A stretch of 64,000 nucleotides of DNA from contig LNAC01000019.1 of the NCBI GenBank assembly GCA_002007465.1, forward strand, positions 2,540,236 to 2,604,235, in the 5' to 3' direction. The stretch is from Ailurus styani. Its lineage: Eukaryota > Chordata > Mammalia > Carnivora > Ailuridae. Position numbers and translations under genes: made by a program. Each line of letters opens with the position of its first letter. The stretch's first letter is position 1. Positions 36,344 to 48,025 of this stretch are shown here, in pieces. Below the pieces are notes generated by a model. The model was not told where the DNA came from. It was given only the letters and a program-made list of their open reading frames with translations, and made no database searches.

Positions 36344-36549
36344 TTTTTTTTTTTTTTTAAAGATTTTATTTATTTATTTGACACAGAGCGAGAGAGAGAT
36401 TACAAGTAGGCAGAGAGGCAGGCAGAGAGAGAGGAGGAAGCAGGCTCCCCACTGAGCAGGGAGCCCATGCGGGCCTCGATCCCAGGACGCTGGGATCATG
36501 ACCTGAGCCGAAAGCAGAGGCTTTAACCCACTGAGCCACCCAGGCACTC
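36344..36549 (-). mobile_element. CAN-SINE, younger type
   Basis: Reverse-oriented, with a long T-run (about 36342-36358) and an AGGCTTTAACCCACTGAGCC head whose outer end is slightly altered (CACTC). Perfect 16-bp duplication GAGGACTAGCATTCTT at 36328-36343 and 36550-36565. The frame 36374-36598 is SINE-derived. Confidence 0.96.
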
Positions 36550-36702
36550 GAGGACTAGCATTCTTGATGAGGAGCCAGGGGGACTCCAGATCCACCAAAG
36601 CCTTTAAAATAATCTAGGAAAATTTATATTTGCATATAATTTTGCTTGAGTTTTATTGAATTGTAATTCTTTGAGAAGGGCTAACATTCCAGAGATGAAG
36701 GT

Positions 36703-36970
36703 GGTTTTGTATAGCAGTTAGAAGCCTGGACTCTGGAGATAGATTGCCTAGAATCAAATTACATTCCTGTGATTGCTGGCCGTGTGGCCTTGGCCATGTC
36801 CCTGAATCCTGCTATGACTTAATTCCCTTATCTGTAAAATGGGGATAATTAAAGCACCTAGCTCCTAGGTTGTTCAGAGGATTGAAGGAGTTTATTTATC
36901 TAAAGAGCAAAGAATAGTATCTGACACATAATAATCACTCTCTCACTCTTTAATGTAATTACTCAATAAA
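36703..36970 (+). repeat. MIR SINE
   Basis: One of the clearest MIRs in the window: GTATAGCAGTTAGAAGCCTG at the start, CTCTGGAGATAGATTGCC, a GTGTGGCCTTGGCCATGTCC core, TTATCTGTAAAATGGGGATA, then GTATCTGACACATAATAATC. Confidence 0.88.
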
Positions 36971-37976
36971 CTCCATATCTAAGGCCTCACTGGCCAAGAG
37001 TTTGCAATATCATCTGGAAGACTGCTATTAACCTGGTGTTCTCTACCACCTTTCTCTGGGTTATCTTTACATATTCTCTCTAGGCAGGTCTTCCTGTGTG
37101 TGCACATATTGGAATGAGCTTGTCCTTCTGTCCCTACTGGTCAGGCATCTTTTCATTTTCAAAGGACTAGATAACAAAGAATCTGCATGCCTAAATCGAT
37201 CAGGAAGAAGGAAAACTTGAGTGAGAATGCCTTTTAGCCAGCTAAAGATGGATGTGTGTGCCATTAAATGAGAAAAACAGGGAACAGGTGATTGTCAGAA
37301 GTAACCTAGCCGTCCGTGTAAGAAGCTCACTAGGGAACTCTACTGTCTATCCTGCCTTGGGAGACCCCATTTCCGTGTGTAAGACAGACTATTTTATAGC
37401 TCTTTGAAAGACATTGTTATACCCTTCACCTTTTAAAGACAGATATAGTGGCTGCCCCCAAACCAGTCTTGTAGCTCTCAGAAATTAAAAATAAATAAGT
37501 TAGCATTACATTAAATTTTAAAACATATCACGATCTAATTGAGGTCACTTAGATCAAGCCAAATATTTAAAATGAAGATAACTAAAATTGCCAGTGTTTT
37601 TTTCTTTGAATGATGTCCATTTCCTCCTTTGTGATCATATGTGTTCTCACTTCTGTGAACGTGTACACGCATCTGTGGACATGAAAGGTGCCCTCATCCA
37701 CGTGACCTGGGAAACCAGCTCCTTCCCATGGCTGCGTGCTTTGAATGTGGGAGCGCTCAGGCAAGGAAGGCTTCTAGAAGAGAGACCTCAGGAACAGTGT
37801 GAACTTCCCTATGCTGGCAGAGTTGGGGAATGGCCCGAGCAATTGGAGGAAAACCAGGGGCCTGCCGTGATTGTGAAGGATGGTGTCCCCGATGGATTGA
37901 GAAACTCCCAGCATTAAAATTTACCTTCGAACCTGCACAAACACACCAACATGAGCAAGTTTACAGTGTTATTTTT
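36971..37976. other. Unique sequence without recognised gene
   Basis: Short frames 37588-37917 (plus) and 37582-37764 (minus) overlap on opposite strands, have no recognisable domain and no splice context. No retroelement recognised. Confidence 0.45.
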
Positions 37977-37989
37977 AAAAAGCCAAATG

Positions 37990-38223
37990 GGGGCACCTGG
38001 GTGGCTCAGTTGGTTGAGCATCCGAGTCTTGGTTTGACTCTTGGTTTAGGCTCAGGTCATAATCTCATGGGTAGTGAGATCAAGCCCCTCGTGGGGCTCG
38101 GTGCTTTTCGGGGAGTCTGCTTGAAGATTCTCTCCCTTTTGCCCCTCCCTCCACTCACGTGCGTGCTTGCTCTTTCTCTCTAAAATAAATACATTTTATT
38201 AAAAAAAAAAAAACAACAACCTG
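37990..38223 (+). mobile_element. CAN-SINE, oldest-looking type in the window
   Basis: Longer than the other copies because the region between head and B box carries a duplicated 'CTTGGTTT' phrase (about 38029-38046), as in older carnivore SINEs. Tail reads TAAAATAAATACATTTTATT then an A-run. Duplication AAAGCCAAATG at 37979-37989 and 38224-38234. Confidence 0.93.
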
Positions 38224-38234
38224 AAAGCCAAATG

Positions 38235-39048
38235 AAACAAATGAAACAGCTCTGCTGTCAATTGACTATTATTGTGTGATTATTATTTGTGATTCTAGGG
38301 CTAGAAGCTGATATGGGTTCAGAGAACCTGATGGTAGTATCCATAGTTTAGAGGAGTTCTTCCAGTCGTGAAGTCTTTGCTCTTGAAATTTGTTCACCTT
38401 CTTTCCTTATGGTTCCTTTCCTCCAACAAGGGATTTCAAGACAGCCTGCTTCTTTAATGTCCCCAGTGGACCACTAGATGGCAACATTGTTCTTTTATGG
38501 TACAGCTTTGCCGCCAGTCAACACTATAGATTTATTTTTCTAACAACCAAAGTAAAAAAAAAATAATAATAAAAAGTAAAGGCTAGTAATTTAAATGCAT
38601 CACTCTGTATAATAAGAATAAGGTAGGGCATATTAATTTACAAATTTGTGATTTACTTACCTAGAAACTTGACAACATTCTGTTTGTGTCTAGGGAGAAC
38701 ACATTTGTGCCTGGTGCTTACAGACCATACATAGTGTGGCCTCCTTTCGTCTGGTGTTTGTGGCTGCAGGGAACTGCCCAGATGTTGGATGGTTTTTTTA
38801 TTCAAATCACTTAACCTCTTGAGTCCAAACCCACAGGCATAATCGGAAATAAGCACAAGATTCCAGGGACTCTCCCCCTGGGATTCTGTTCAGCAGATAT
38901 GAAGTGGGTGCCTGGATTTTTCAAAGCCCCTCCACATGCTTTTGATTATCAGTAGGATTGGAAGCGGACATTGTGTCCTTAATTTCTCCAGCAATAAAAT
39001 CCTCAAGATAAAATGAATTTTAACTCAGTTTAACTTAAAATTGCCATA
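38235..39048. other. Unique sequence with a CTCF-type motif
   Basis: No exon or retroelement recognised. Holds the CTCF-type site listed next; an ATAATAATAA-type simple stretch lies near 38560. Minus frame 38653-38856 has no recognisable domain. Confidence 0.45.
38468..38486 (+). promoter_or_regulatory. CTCF-type binding motif
   Basis: GGACCACTAGATGGCAACA matches the CTCF core pattern CCA-S-Y-AG-R-K-GGC: core CCACTAGATGGCA at 38471-38483. It lies in non-repeat DNA, so it is not one of the CTCF motifs carried by SINEs. Orientation is plus. Confidence 0.55.
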
Positions 39049-39066
39049 CATATATACACTTTTTTT

Positions 39067-39096
39067 TTAGATTTATTTATTTATTTATTTGACAGC

Positions 39097-39144
<48 letters not shown>

Positions 39145-39292
39145 ACACAAGTAGGCAGAGAGGCAGGCAGCGAGAGAGGAGAGAGGAGGAAGCAGGCTCC
39201 CCGCCAAGCAGAGAGCCCGATGCGGGCCTCGATCCCAGGACCCTGGGATCATGACCTGAGCCGAAGGCAGAGGCTTTAACCCACCGAGCCAC
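39067..39292 (-). mobile_element. CAN-SINE, younger type, head truncated, GA-expanded
   Basis: Reverse-oriented copy with a GA dinucleotide expansion (about 39100-39142). The outer end of the head is missing: it stops at CCGAGCCACC without the usual CAGGCGCCC. The flanking duplication CATATATACACTTTTTT (39049-39066 and 39293-39310) shows that the insertion itself was truncated by about 9 bases. Confidence 0.94.
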
Positions 39293-39343
39293 CATATATA
39301 CACTTTTTTAAGAGGAAAAAGCCTTAATTAAAAATACTCGAGC

Positions 39344-39656
39344 CAAATACCATATGATTTCACTCATACGTGGAATTCAAGAAACAAAACAAAGGATCAT
39401 AGGGGAAGGGAAGGAAAAATAAAATAAGACAAGAGCAGAGAGGGAGACTCAACTATAGGGAACAAACTGAGGTTTGCTGGAGGGGAGGGGTGTGGGGCAA
39501 TGGGGAAACTGGGCGATGGGCATGCAGGAGGGCACGCGATGGTAATGAGCACTGGGTGTTGTGTGCCGCTGATGAATCCTAAATTCTACCTCCGAAACTA
39601 GTAACACACGATATGTTTACTGAATTGAAATAAATTTTTAAAAAAATAATAAAAAT
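39344..39656 (+). mobile_element. L1 3' end, carnivore type, 5' truncated
   Basis: ATATGATTTCACTCATACGTG (end of ORF2/3' UTR), GGAACAAACTGAGGTTTGC, GAGCACTGGGTGTTGTGTG and ACCTCCGAAACTAGTAACAC lead to an A-rich tail. Duplications AAAAATACTCGAGC (39330-39343) and AAAATACTCAAGC-type (39657-39670) flank it. Same lineage as 4361-4598. Confidence 0.92.
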
Positions 39657-39670
39657 AAAAATACTCAAGC

Positions 39671-42391
39671 ACTATGAAAAACTATGAAGTCATGAAAAAG
39701 TTGAAATCACTGTAGTAATAAGAGGGCTCTAGTAATGGAGATATTTATGCACCCTAAATTTCTGAAACAAAAGTTATCAGATCTGCGTATGGGCTGAAAT
39801 TGACATGATGAGAAAGATAACTTGTTCCTAGTTTTGCTTCTCCTGTGTGTTTCTCATCATCGGAGATTCTCAAACTGGCGTGTAGTGGATTTGTATAGAA
39901 ATAATTTCAGATATTCCAGAATGATGTCCCTCTGTTGTCACATTATGTATTAAGATGTATATTAAGATCTTGAAAAATTATTAATCACCACTTTTGAAAA
40001 ACTTGAGGGTCCCATCAGCTATACGAAGTATTGGTTTTCTTTCCTTCTTTTCTTCTCCATTTCTCTCTCTCTCTCTGTGTCTCTGTCTCCGTCTCTCTCT
40101 GTCATTATTTGCTCTGGGTGTCTCTCTCTCTCTCTTTTTTTCCCTCTGGGTCTTTATTTACTTTTTGATTAAATGTGATAGCTTGAGACCAGCTAATCAC
40201 TGTTTATATATTATTTGCCTTGACCTGTTTGAATCAACTGACTTCATGAGTTTTTTCCTTTATTTGGTATCATCATTTTTTTTATGTTAAAAATATCATG
40301 GCAATTAGCGTTAGAAAAAAACACACCGCTTTTCTGGTGTTAATTCATGGGTTTATATAAAGTCCTCATCATGACAATTTAAAGAGGATGGTGCTTTCTT
40401 GAATGTGTTTCAAATTAAGGTACAGATACCTTTTAAAACCACTATAGAAGAATTTGGTCTCATAGAGAAGAGAACACGAGGATGCCATAACATGATTCAC
40501 CAGTTTCAAGGCATCGAATCTGCTGTTCACAAAACTGTAGTTATATGACTTTTTGTTGCTAGAAGGCACGTTTCTGGGAAACTTACTGCTTTGTTAAATC
40601 CCTCTGCCTCTTTTTGTTTCTGTGGTTAAGAAATCCTTAAATTTAAAGACAAAAAGATTCCCATATGTTAGAAGTCACTTCTAATTTTTAAAATACAATG
40701 GCAAGAAAAAAAAGAAACAGAAAGTGGCACACGAATTGGACTATGCACTGGTTTCAGAGTAGATGGACAACTTAGAGGAATCCTCCTTCGGGCGGATGCT
40801 TTTCTCGTCCTAAGTGGTGTCCACACTTACCACTCCCCGCATGCCAATGCTGCTCCTCGGCAGGAGGAACACAGTAAACAGAACATTCTACCCTGAAAGT
40901 GTTAATGTAGAGGCTGAGGACTCTGACCTTGGACTTCCAGTAGAAGCGTGACCTGAGCTGGGCCAGCAGAGGGATCTGGAGTTCCGTTCGTCCATCTAGG
41001 CCCAGCCTGAGGATTCTGTGGCCCCAAATAAACATTTATTTTCTGAGAATTTTATTCCCCGTTCCTCTCTTTTAAAAAATGCAAGAGGATTATCTGTAGG
41101 AAAATATTCAGATTTAGATCAAAACAGAAAAAGGAAGAAGTGCTCTCTAGTGAGAGAGTTAAACCATACCTCTTCCCTCCTGAAAAATTGTCAGTGATTT
41201 TGATTAGCAGGAATCACTGACACTACAAATCAATCCTGTTTTAATTTTTAAAAGACACTTGAGGTGTGTTTCACAGCATCTTGTTTCTGTGCAAACTGAA
41301 AAATGAAAATAAATTTTAAAAATATTTTACACCAAAAAAAAAAAAAAAAAGAAAGAAAGAGAGAGAGAGGGAGGGAGGGAGGCCTCTAAATTTAGAAGGT
41401 GCCAGATCCTAAGTACCAGAAAAACCTGTCCTGGTTTCCATATGTTTACCTCTCTGCAAAGCTGGCCCATAGCGTACCTTCTCTCTTCAAAAGGAAATCC
41501 TGGCACCTGGAAGACTGGGCTGACAGTGAGTATTAAAATGACTTGTTTAATGAGCAGCGTGATTGAACCACGTAGGGAACGCTGAGGAGTTTCTTCGAAG
41601 GACTAGGTTTGGTGTTTGCATTTTGTTATGTTGTATGCTTCCACTGTCCCTTATTTTGACAAGCTATCGAAAAGTTTGGGATGAGCATGGGCAATTTTTC
41701 TTGTTGTTTTTAAACCTGGTTGCTAAAAAAAAATAATAATAAAATGGTGCCTCTCCCTACCTGCCTCTAATGGAAGACGGGCTGTGCCACTTAAGTGAGA
41801 CGCTTGGCATTAATTCAGCACCAAAGTTCTTGAGGTCTGTATGTACTGATGAGCAGGGACCACGAGAGACGTGCGTATTCTTTTCAAGCACTAGGCCGCT
41901 CTTCACTAAATAAGGGCTATTTACTAAACGTTGGGCGACTTGCCAGTCCTTGGGGCTGGCAGGAACCGAGCTTCAGAAATCATTAGCTGCATTCCTCCAT
42001 TTTGGAGGCCTGCCTCCTCCCTCCGCAAGATGAGCAGCTTCCGAGTTTCTGTTCCCCTGTAGACGGCACACATACTGCCTTTCAAACGCAGAAGACCACT
42101 TTCTTTAAAAGTCTAACTGGAGTTTCCCTTCACAAATTGAAGATGACTACTTTTCTTTCTTGCTAAAATAATATAAAACACCCCTTTTCTTTGTCAAGAT
42201 AAATACACCAAAATGCTTTGTTTTACAAGTTTGTCATTTTGCTTTTGAAGTTTAGATATATTTTCTCAACTAGTTACAGTTTTTTCTTTTGAATGGTTTT
42301 GAACTTTTTACCATTTCCCTTATTTATGGAGGACTTAACTGAAAATAAGAGAGTATTAGATATCTAATAAGTGTTGAGTTAAAAGAAATTC
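39671..42391. other. Unique sequence without recognised gene
   Basis: CT-rich simple patches lie at 40061-40140. Minus frame 40772-41035 (87 residues) lies in a GC-richer patch with several CpGs; the product is unrecognised. At 41305-41384 an AATAAA lies about 20 bases before an A18 run that continues into GAAA/GGGA repeats, like the end of a retroposed transcript. Confidence 0.4.
41332..41384 (+). repeat. Poly(A) and purine simple repeat
   Basis: An A-run of about 17 bases passes into GAAA, GAGA and GGGA units. An AATAAA signal (about 41310-41315) precedes it by roughly 20 bases, suggesting a retroposed 3' end, though no parent gene or target duplication was recognised. Confidence 0.6.
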
Positions 42392-42407
42392 AGAATAAAA
42401 TACTGAA

Positions 42408-42578
42408 GGGCGCCTGGGTGGCTCAGTGGGTTAAAGCCTCTGCCTTCGGCTCAGGTCATGATCTCAGGGTCTTGGGATCGAGCCCCGCATCGGGCTCTCT
42501 GCTCAGCATTTCTCTCTGCCTGCCTCTCTGCCTACTTGTAATCTCTCTGTCAAATAAATAAATAAAATCTTAAAAAAA
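42408..42578 (+). mobile_element. CAN-SINE, younger type, internally shortened
   Basis: The head is the mustelid-like consensus (TGGGTTAAAGCCTCTGCC). About 30 bases between TCTGCTCAGCA and TTTCTCTCTGCC are absent compared with other copies. Perfect 16-bp duplication AGAATAAAATACTGAA at 42392-42407 and 42579-42594. Confidence 0.96.
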
Positions 42579-42594
42579 AGAATAAAATACTGAA

Positions 42595-43864
42595 AATCAT
42601 ACATAGAAATATAGTATAAGCCTACTGTTGTGGAATTGTGAATATTGTGGCTAACAGGAGGAATAAAATTACATGTCCTATAAGTAGAAGATTTATTTTC
42701 TCCCAGTTGATAGAATTAGACTCATTTATTTACAGAATCCCTTAAAAGCAAACAAGTGGGTTGGAAATAGTCTAAAGATTCCAACCTCTCTTATCCTAGA
42801 ATTTTCAGATTTTTGTTTATTTTTTTTCGTCACGTCTTCATGGAAAAAGGGAGTCAATTTTGTTCCGAGACTTTCTACTATTTCCCCACTTCAGAGCCAT
42901 TTTATGAGGGTAATGTGAAGGTTGTGCAGTAACTGCAAGTGTCTGCAAGACAAGAAGTGTCTATTTTTAAACACAGATGCAGAGGTGCATGGCTTTAAAA
43001 GGAAAAGACTCACATTATAATTGACTTTGTTGAGATGTTGTAATGATGTGATTAAAAAGAAAATTTGCTCTCCTTTATGGAGTTCTCGCTTCACAAAATC
43101 CAAGATTTCCATTCACAGTGCTGAAGAGGAGTTGCAGTAAAATAACTGTAATTGGGTTTTAGGGAGAAATGCCTCCAAGGTCAGGAAGCAGGAACAGAGC
43201 AGCAGTAATTGGTAAAGGCATAGTTGTTCCAGAGACTCTCTGGTAGAGGCAGAAAGCAAGTGTGCAAGCGGCACTCGATCCCGAAGTGGGCAGTTATACC
43301 TATCAGAAATGTGTGTGTGTGTGTGTGATTTTCTGTGGCTGTTTCTCTTCTGTGGCAGCAGACGGTAGGAGGGGGTAGCCAGAATTGCTTGGTCCATTCT
43401 TTCTGACTTTTGATGACCACGACCCAAACATTACCAAGCTTTTAGAGGAGGCAGCGGGGTTTTAACTTCTAAACCAAACCACAGACCACGGCACCTTCTG
43501 AGGAAAGTGGCCACCGACGACCGAGGGAACGACAGAACTGAAAGGACCCTCCACAGCGGGGCCTCCAGGTTACAGAGGAGGAAGCTGGGCCTAGACACCG
43601 GTTCTCTCAGAGATCCCTCAGTGAGACCGGAGCAGGCAAAGCCCGTGTCCCTGCCCACACGTCATTACTGCCAGGTCAGAGAGGGTCACCGGCCCTTGCC
43701 TGCCTTTCCCACCAGCTGTCTGCTTCTTCTCTCTTCTCGAGAGGAAAATGATCTTAAAGTAACCACAGGAATATTTGCTGAGTTTGATTTTGGTAAATTA
43801 ACCCGTTGCTTTAAGCCAGATCAGCAGAGAGCTGTGTAGTTTGCCTGATGGAGAAGGGACTTTT
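42595..43864. other. Unique sequence without recognised gene
   Basis: A short GT microsatellite lies at about 43309-43327. The region 43490-43660 has several CpGs and overlapping short frames on both strands (43507-43839 plus, 43431-43658 minus), none with a domain. No retroelement is recognised with confidence. Confidence 0.4.
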
Positions 43865-43872
43865 GTATGCTT

Positions 43873-43886
43873 TTTTAAAAAAAGAT

Positions 43887-43933
<47 letters not shown>

Positions 43934-44090
43934 TTAGAGTGAGATCGAGAGAGATCACAAAGCGAGAGGGAGAAACTCATGAGAGTTTCTCTCTGCAGGG
44001 AGCCTGATGCAGGACTTGATCCCAAGACCCTGGGATCATGACCTGAGCTGAAGGCAGAAACTTAACCTACTGAGCCACCCAGACGCCCCC
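43873..44090 (-). mobile_element. CAN-SINE, older type, with expanded ATTT tail
   Basis: The tail has expanded to about twelve TTTA units (43887-43936). The head ends CTTAACCTACTGAGCCACCC. Flanks share only GTATGCTT (43865-43872 and 44094-44101), so the duplication is partly decayed. Confidence 0.93.
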
Positions 44091-44099
44091 TCAGTATGC

Positions 44100-44420
44100 T
44101 TCTACCTGGTGCCACAGGCAGGTATTAAGGGACATCGTAGGGAGAGGCTCTAGAAACTCTGCTCTTCTCCTCCCTGCAGGGATTCCCAGGCTCCCATCCA
44201 CAAAATCAGGCCACTGGGAGATGCTTTGATAAGACCCGGGGAAGAAATATTTTAAGTTTCAGAATCTAGGAAAAGCCATTCTCCCCAACAGTTCTCCCCA
44301 ACAGTTGGTGCATGTTTTTTTGTTTTGCTTTTATTTTTTCAGATGCTATGAATCTTGTAACTGAGCATTGTTCCTTCTTTGCTTAGGATGTAAGGAAGCA
44401 TCATTTATCTTTAGAAAGAC
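44100..44420. other. Unique sequence without recognised gene
   Basis: Nothing recognised; a small direct repeat of TTCTCCCCAACAG lies at 44279-44305. Confidence 0.45.
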
Positions 44421-44421
44421 A

Positions 44422-44664
44422 GTATATGGTAGTGGTTAGAGCTCAAACCTGAGAATTGGGTCAGTAGCTTGGCACCCACAGTTACACGAGAAACCTCGGT
44501 TTCCTCGTCTTTAAAATGAAGATGGTCATAATCTGCCTCATGGCTTTACTGTGAAGAATAGTTCCTTTTTGATCACAAAGATAATGGAAGTAAAACACTG
44601 GGCGTCTTTTGTGGCCCCTGGTAAATGCTTAGTAGATGGGAGTTATTGTTACTCTTATTTATTC
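44422..44664 (+). repeat. MIR SINE
   Basis: ATATGGTAGTGGTTAGAGCTC at the start, GGTTTCCTCGTCTTTAAAATG core-to-tail segment, CCTCATGGCTTTACTGTGAAG, and the tail 'GGTAAATGCTTAGTAGATGG'. Confidence 0.82.
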
Positions 44665-45165
44665 ACGCAAGGAACAATAACATACTGTTTAATGGTAATA
44701 ACATGTCAGGCACTCTGCTCGATGCTGCGGATAGAATACAGAGCAACCTAAGACCCAGTTCCTATTGTCAGAGTGTGTTACCGGCCAGCAAAAGCAAGCT
44801 GTTAGGGAAATAGCAAAGTGTGACAGATGCCATGATGAGGGAGGAGGGGCTCGGGTAGTTTCAGGAGCATGTGAACTGGAGATGAACCCAGACGGGGAGG
44901 AAGTTTAAGTGCAAGTTCACCCAGTGGAGAGGCCAAGCTGTGCAGGGAAGGTGGGCACGTCGGAATTGCTGAGGGAGGTTTGGTGTGGCCGGAGGGCAGA
45001 GTGGCAGGGGGCCCCCGAGACAGGGTTGAGAGCAGTGAAGGGCCAGGTCACGAGGGCCCCATAAACTACAGGGAGGAATTCTGACCTGACCCTAAACACA
45101 GCAGGAAGCCATCACTGTGCTGTGAGTGGGAATAAGGCCCGATCCGATGTGCCTTTTAGAGGCAT
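44665..45165 (+). repeat. Old mammalian-wide repeat, family not assigned
   Basis: Same family as 19590-20990: 'GTCAGGCACTCTGCTCGATGCTGCG' then 'GACAGATGCCATGATGAGGG', GGAGAGGCCAAGCTGTGCAG and GGGCCAGGTCACGAGGGCCC. Further on come TGACCTGACC and GGAAGCCATCACTGTGCTG. It is strongly diverged. Confidence 0.55.
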
Positions 45166-47010
45166 CACTCGGGCGTGGAGAGTGAGCTTAGAGGAGGCGA
45201 GGCTGCGGCATGGAACCCTCACTGGGCCACGACAGGCACTACCCTAGGCCCGCCATCCACAGAGCGAGCTTGCACCTTCCACCTTCCACAAGGAGGAATA
45301 CTTCCTTCAGCGTTTGCTCTTTCCCCATTTCCCCCTTTGCTCCAGTTTCACTATACTTAGTGTATCCTTTTGTATTGTGTGTTTCTTCGGGTGAGGTCTC
45401 CTGAAACATATTTTATAGGAGGAAGTAAGACAGAAAGAGAGCAAAGAGGATACTTAGGAACTAGGACTCCTTTCCTGAAACACTTTTATTTCCAAGTGGC
45501 CGTGTGACTGCTGTCCTGGGTTTGACCTGGTTTGGGAGAAAGGCTTTATCGCAGACTCTGTGTGTGTCTTCACTATTGGATGTGTTGTATCCTTGTCGAG
45601 GACGTGACCCAGATGGCCTTACCATTTCGGGACCAGCTTTGCCTCCTCAGTTAAATGTCTGACCGTAATTCCGACTCCTGTGGATTTAAGCCCCTGCCGT
45701 CAGGCTGCCGAGCTCGTCCCCTCTCCCCAGCAAGGTGCGTGAAGATAGAAGCTGCGTAGCCAGCTGATACGAAGTTGCATAATAGGTTAACCTGAGTCCT
45801 TTGAATTCAAACAAAAGGAGTTCTCAACCTGATTGGAATTAACCTGCCCTGACTTCTGCCTCATCTTTCCTCAAGCAAAGATGATACCAGTCGGCAGGCA
45901 GGGAACCTGATGGGTGTTAATGGGGGGTTTTCAAGTTTGTCTTGCTTTTCTTAAACTATTACGAAAGAACAAAAAACATTATTTAGAATGAAATCAGTTT
46001 CCAGGAAGGGAAAGAAAGCAAGCTGAGAATTTATTATTAAAGATAGAAATAGAGCCACGGTGGAAAAAAAGGCCTTCTCACATCTCCTGGCCAGGTGCTC
46101 CGTGCATATAAATGTTTCAAGTTAAGCTTTAAGATCAAGGGAAAGTCTGTAGGGAGCCTTGTCTCCTGGAGATCTGCTTGCTAGAGCTGCTCCTGAATAC
46201 AGGCTGCCCATTTTTATTTGGTTATTAAGGATTAAAGGGGCGACGATTCTGGAATGGTAGATCCTTGGTTTCCATTAACTTTGTACAAGATAGTGAAAAG
46301 CAAGCTTCCAAGGGAGGGTTTGCATATGTATTTCATGCCATCAGCTCACCTCCGTCCCTGTCACCTTGTGTATGTGGTTAACGTGAAATTGTCCTTCCTC
46401 TCATGAGCTCGAACTAGAAGAAAGCCGCCTCGTTGCAGCGATTGAGAATCTCTGCGCCTTTCAGAAATCCTCCTGGTTTTCACTGGAGTATGGAGGGAAG
46501 ATGAAAAGAATTTCACATTAGGTGGCTGGTTGCTCCAGATACCGAGGCTTAGCAATTGCCTTGGAAAGCTACTTGCCTTTGCCCAAGTTGGCTGGGCTTT
46601 CGGCATCAGAATACGGGAACAGGGAGGCATTCCATCATTCCACGTCCATATTTAAAATTTTGCTCATGTACTGCTCATGCCACAGCCTGTCCTCAAAACT
46701 AAGGCGTGTCTGAAGTTACTTTCATCAAGTCCCTAAGAAAGTTTAGTGATAAAATAACATACACCTGAAGAGAACACTTTGCTTATCGTTGTGGTGGGTA
46801 ATTGTGTTGCAAAGATCTCGTATTCTGGGGTCACAAATGCTTGTTTGGATAAAGTCATTAAAATAAAAATATGTGTGAAGAGCTCAGGCTTCAAAAAGAG
46901 CAGACTTAAAAGCCAGTTTCCTGATTCAATCCATCTCTCTGCAAACCATGTTTTAAAAACAGAATGGGAATGCAGAGTTTATAAAAATTTTCACTCTCAA
47001 CATGTTGTAA
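45166..47010. other. Unique sequence without recognised gene
   Basis: Short frames at 45175-45360, 46361-46630 and 46522-46713 have no recognisable domain. No retroelement recognised. Confidence 0.45.
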
Positions 47011-47014
47011 CATT

Positions 47015-47180
47015 TTTCGACCCCACATCAACCCATGAGGTGAGATGTATAGACCAACAGACTGGATCTAAGAGAGCAGAGTGACTTGTCCTCTGTCACA
47101 GGACTAGCAAATGGTGGAAGATGGAACAGAACCTACATGTTTTGACTTCAGTTCTTGTGATTTCAGTACTGCACATTTTT
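47015..47180 (-). repeat. MIR SINE
   Basis: Reverse-oriented MIR: CCCATGAGGTGAGATGTATA at left, GTGACTTGTCCTCTGTCACA core, and ACAGAACCTACATGTTTTGA toward the front end. Confidence 0.75.
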
Positions 47181-47810
47181 CTTCAATTACTCCCAGATTT
47201 TATTGGTCTGCGTAATATGAATGATGAAAGATCAGCTACAGAAATAGAGTTCTGGGAGAATATCTCTTATTGTGTTTTTAATTAAAGAGTTTATATGCTC
47301 TGAGCTTAATTTATTTTATATTATAACCTCACAGTTTCATGTTCATGGCTACTCAATATTATGGCTCTTTCAAAAGTCGTAATCGTTACTTGTACGTCCC
47401 TAGTTGTTAGGACCTAATGAGGAACACAGTTGAAAGTTACGGAGTTGTAGTTTCACTTAGTGGTTATAGCAGACTTCCCTTAAAACGTGACTTCTTCTGT
47501 TTGAGATGGAATAATAGCTTAGAAATAGTTTTAGTGCTCTGTGTAGTAATTTGTACAAAATACTCGCTCCTTTCTGCTTTTAAAATGTTCCTGAATGCTG
47601 CTCTTCCACAGTGTGTGGTACAGAGGTTGTAAAACCTCAGCCTTGAGAACAGCATCATTCAGGGAAGATGACATTCCATTTTATTTACTCTTTATTTCTT
47701 AGGAAAAAAGTCGGTGCATTTAGTGGGCACAGGAATCTGAGGATTTTGAGTTTAGTCATGACTGGATGTGGGATTTGACTCTTTCTGTTGCCTCCACCAG
47801 CAGTGCCTTA
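47181..47810. other. Unique sequence without recognised gene
   Basis: AT-rich; no exon, RNA gene or retroelement recognised. Confidence 0.45.
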
Positions 47811-47826
47811 GTCTGTGGGCTTTTTT

Positions 47827-48011
47827 TCTTTAAGATTATTTATTTATTTGTTTGACAGAGAGATCACAAGTAGTTAGAGAGGCAGGCAGAGAGAGGAGGA
47901 AGCAGGCTCCCTGCTGAGCAGAGAGCCCGATGCGGGCCTCGATCCCAGGACCCTGAGATCATGACCTGACCCGAAGGCAGAGGCTTTAACCTACTGAGCC
48001 ACCCAGGCGCC
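47827..48011 (-). mobile_element. CAN-SINE, younger type, first of a stacked pair
   Basis: Reverse-oriented copy with head AGGCTTTAACCTACTGAGCC. CTGTGGGCTTTTTT stands at 47813-47826 and again at 48012-48025, immediately before the next SINE. The younger element thus inserted exactly at the older element's T-rich junction. Confidence 0.95.
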
Positions 48012-48025
48012 CTGTGGGCTTTTTT

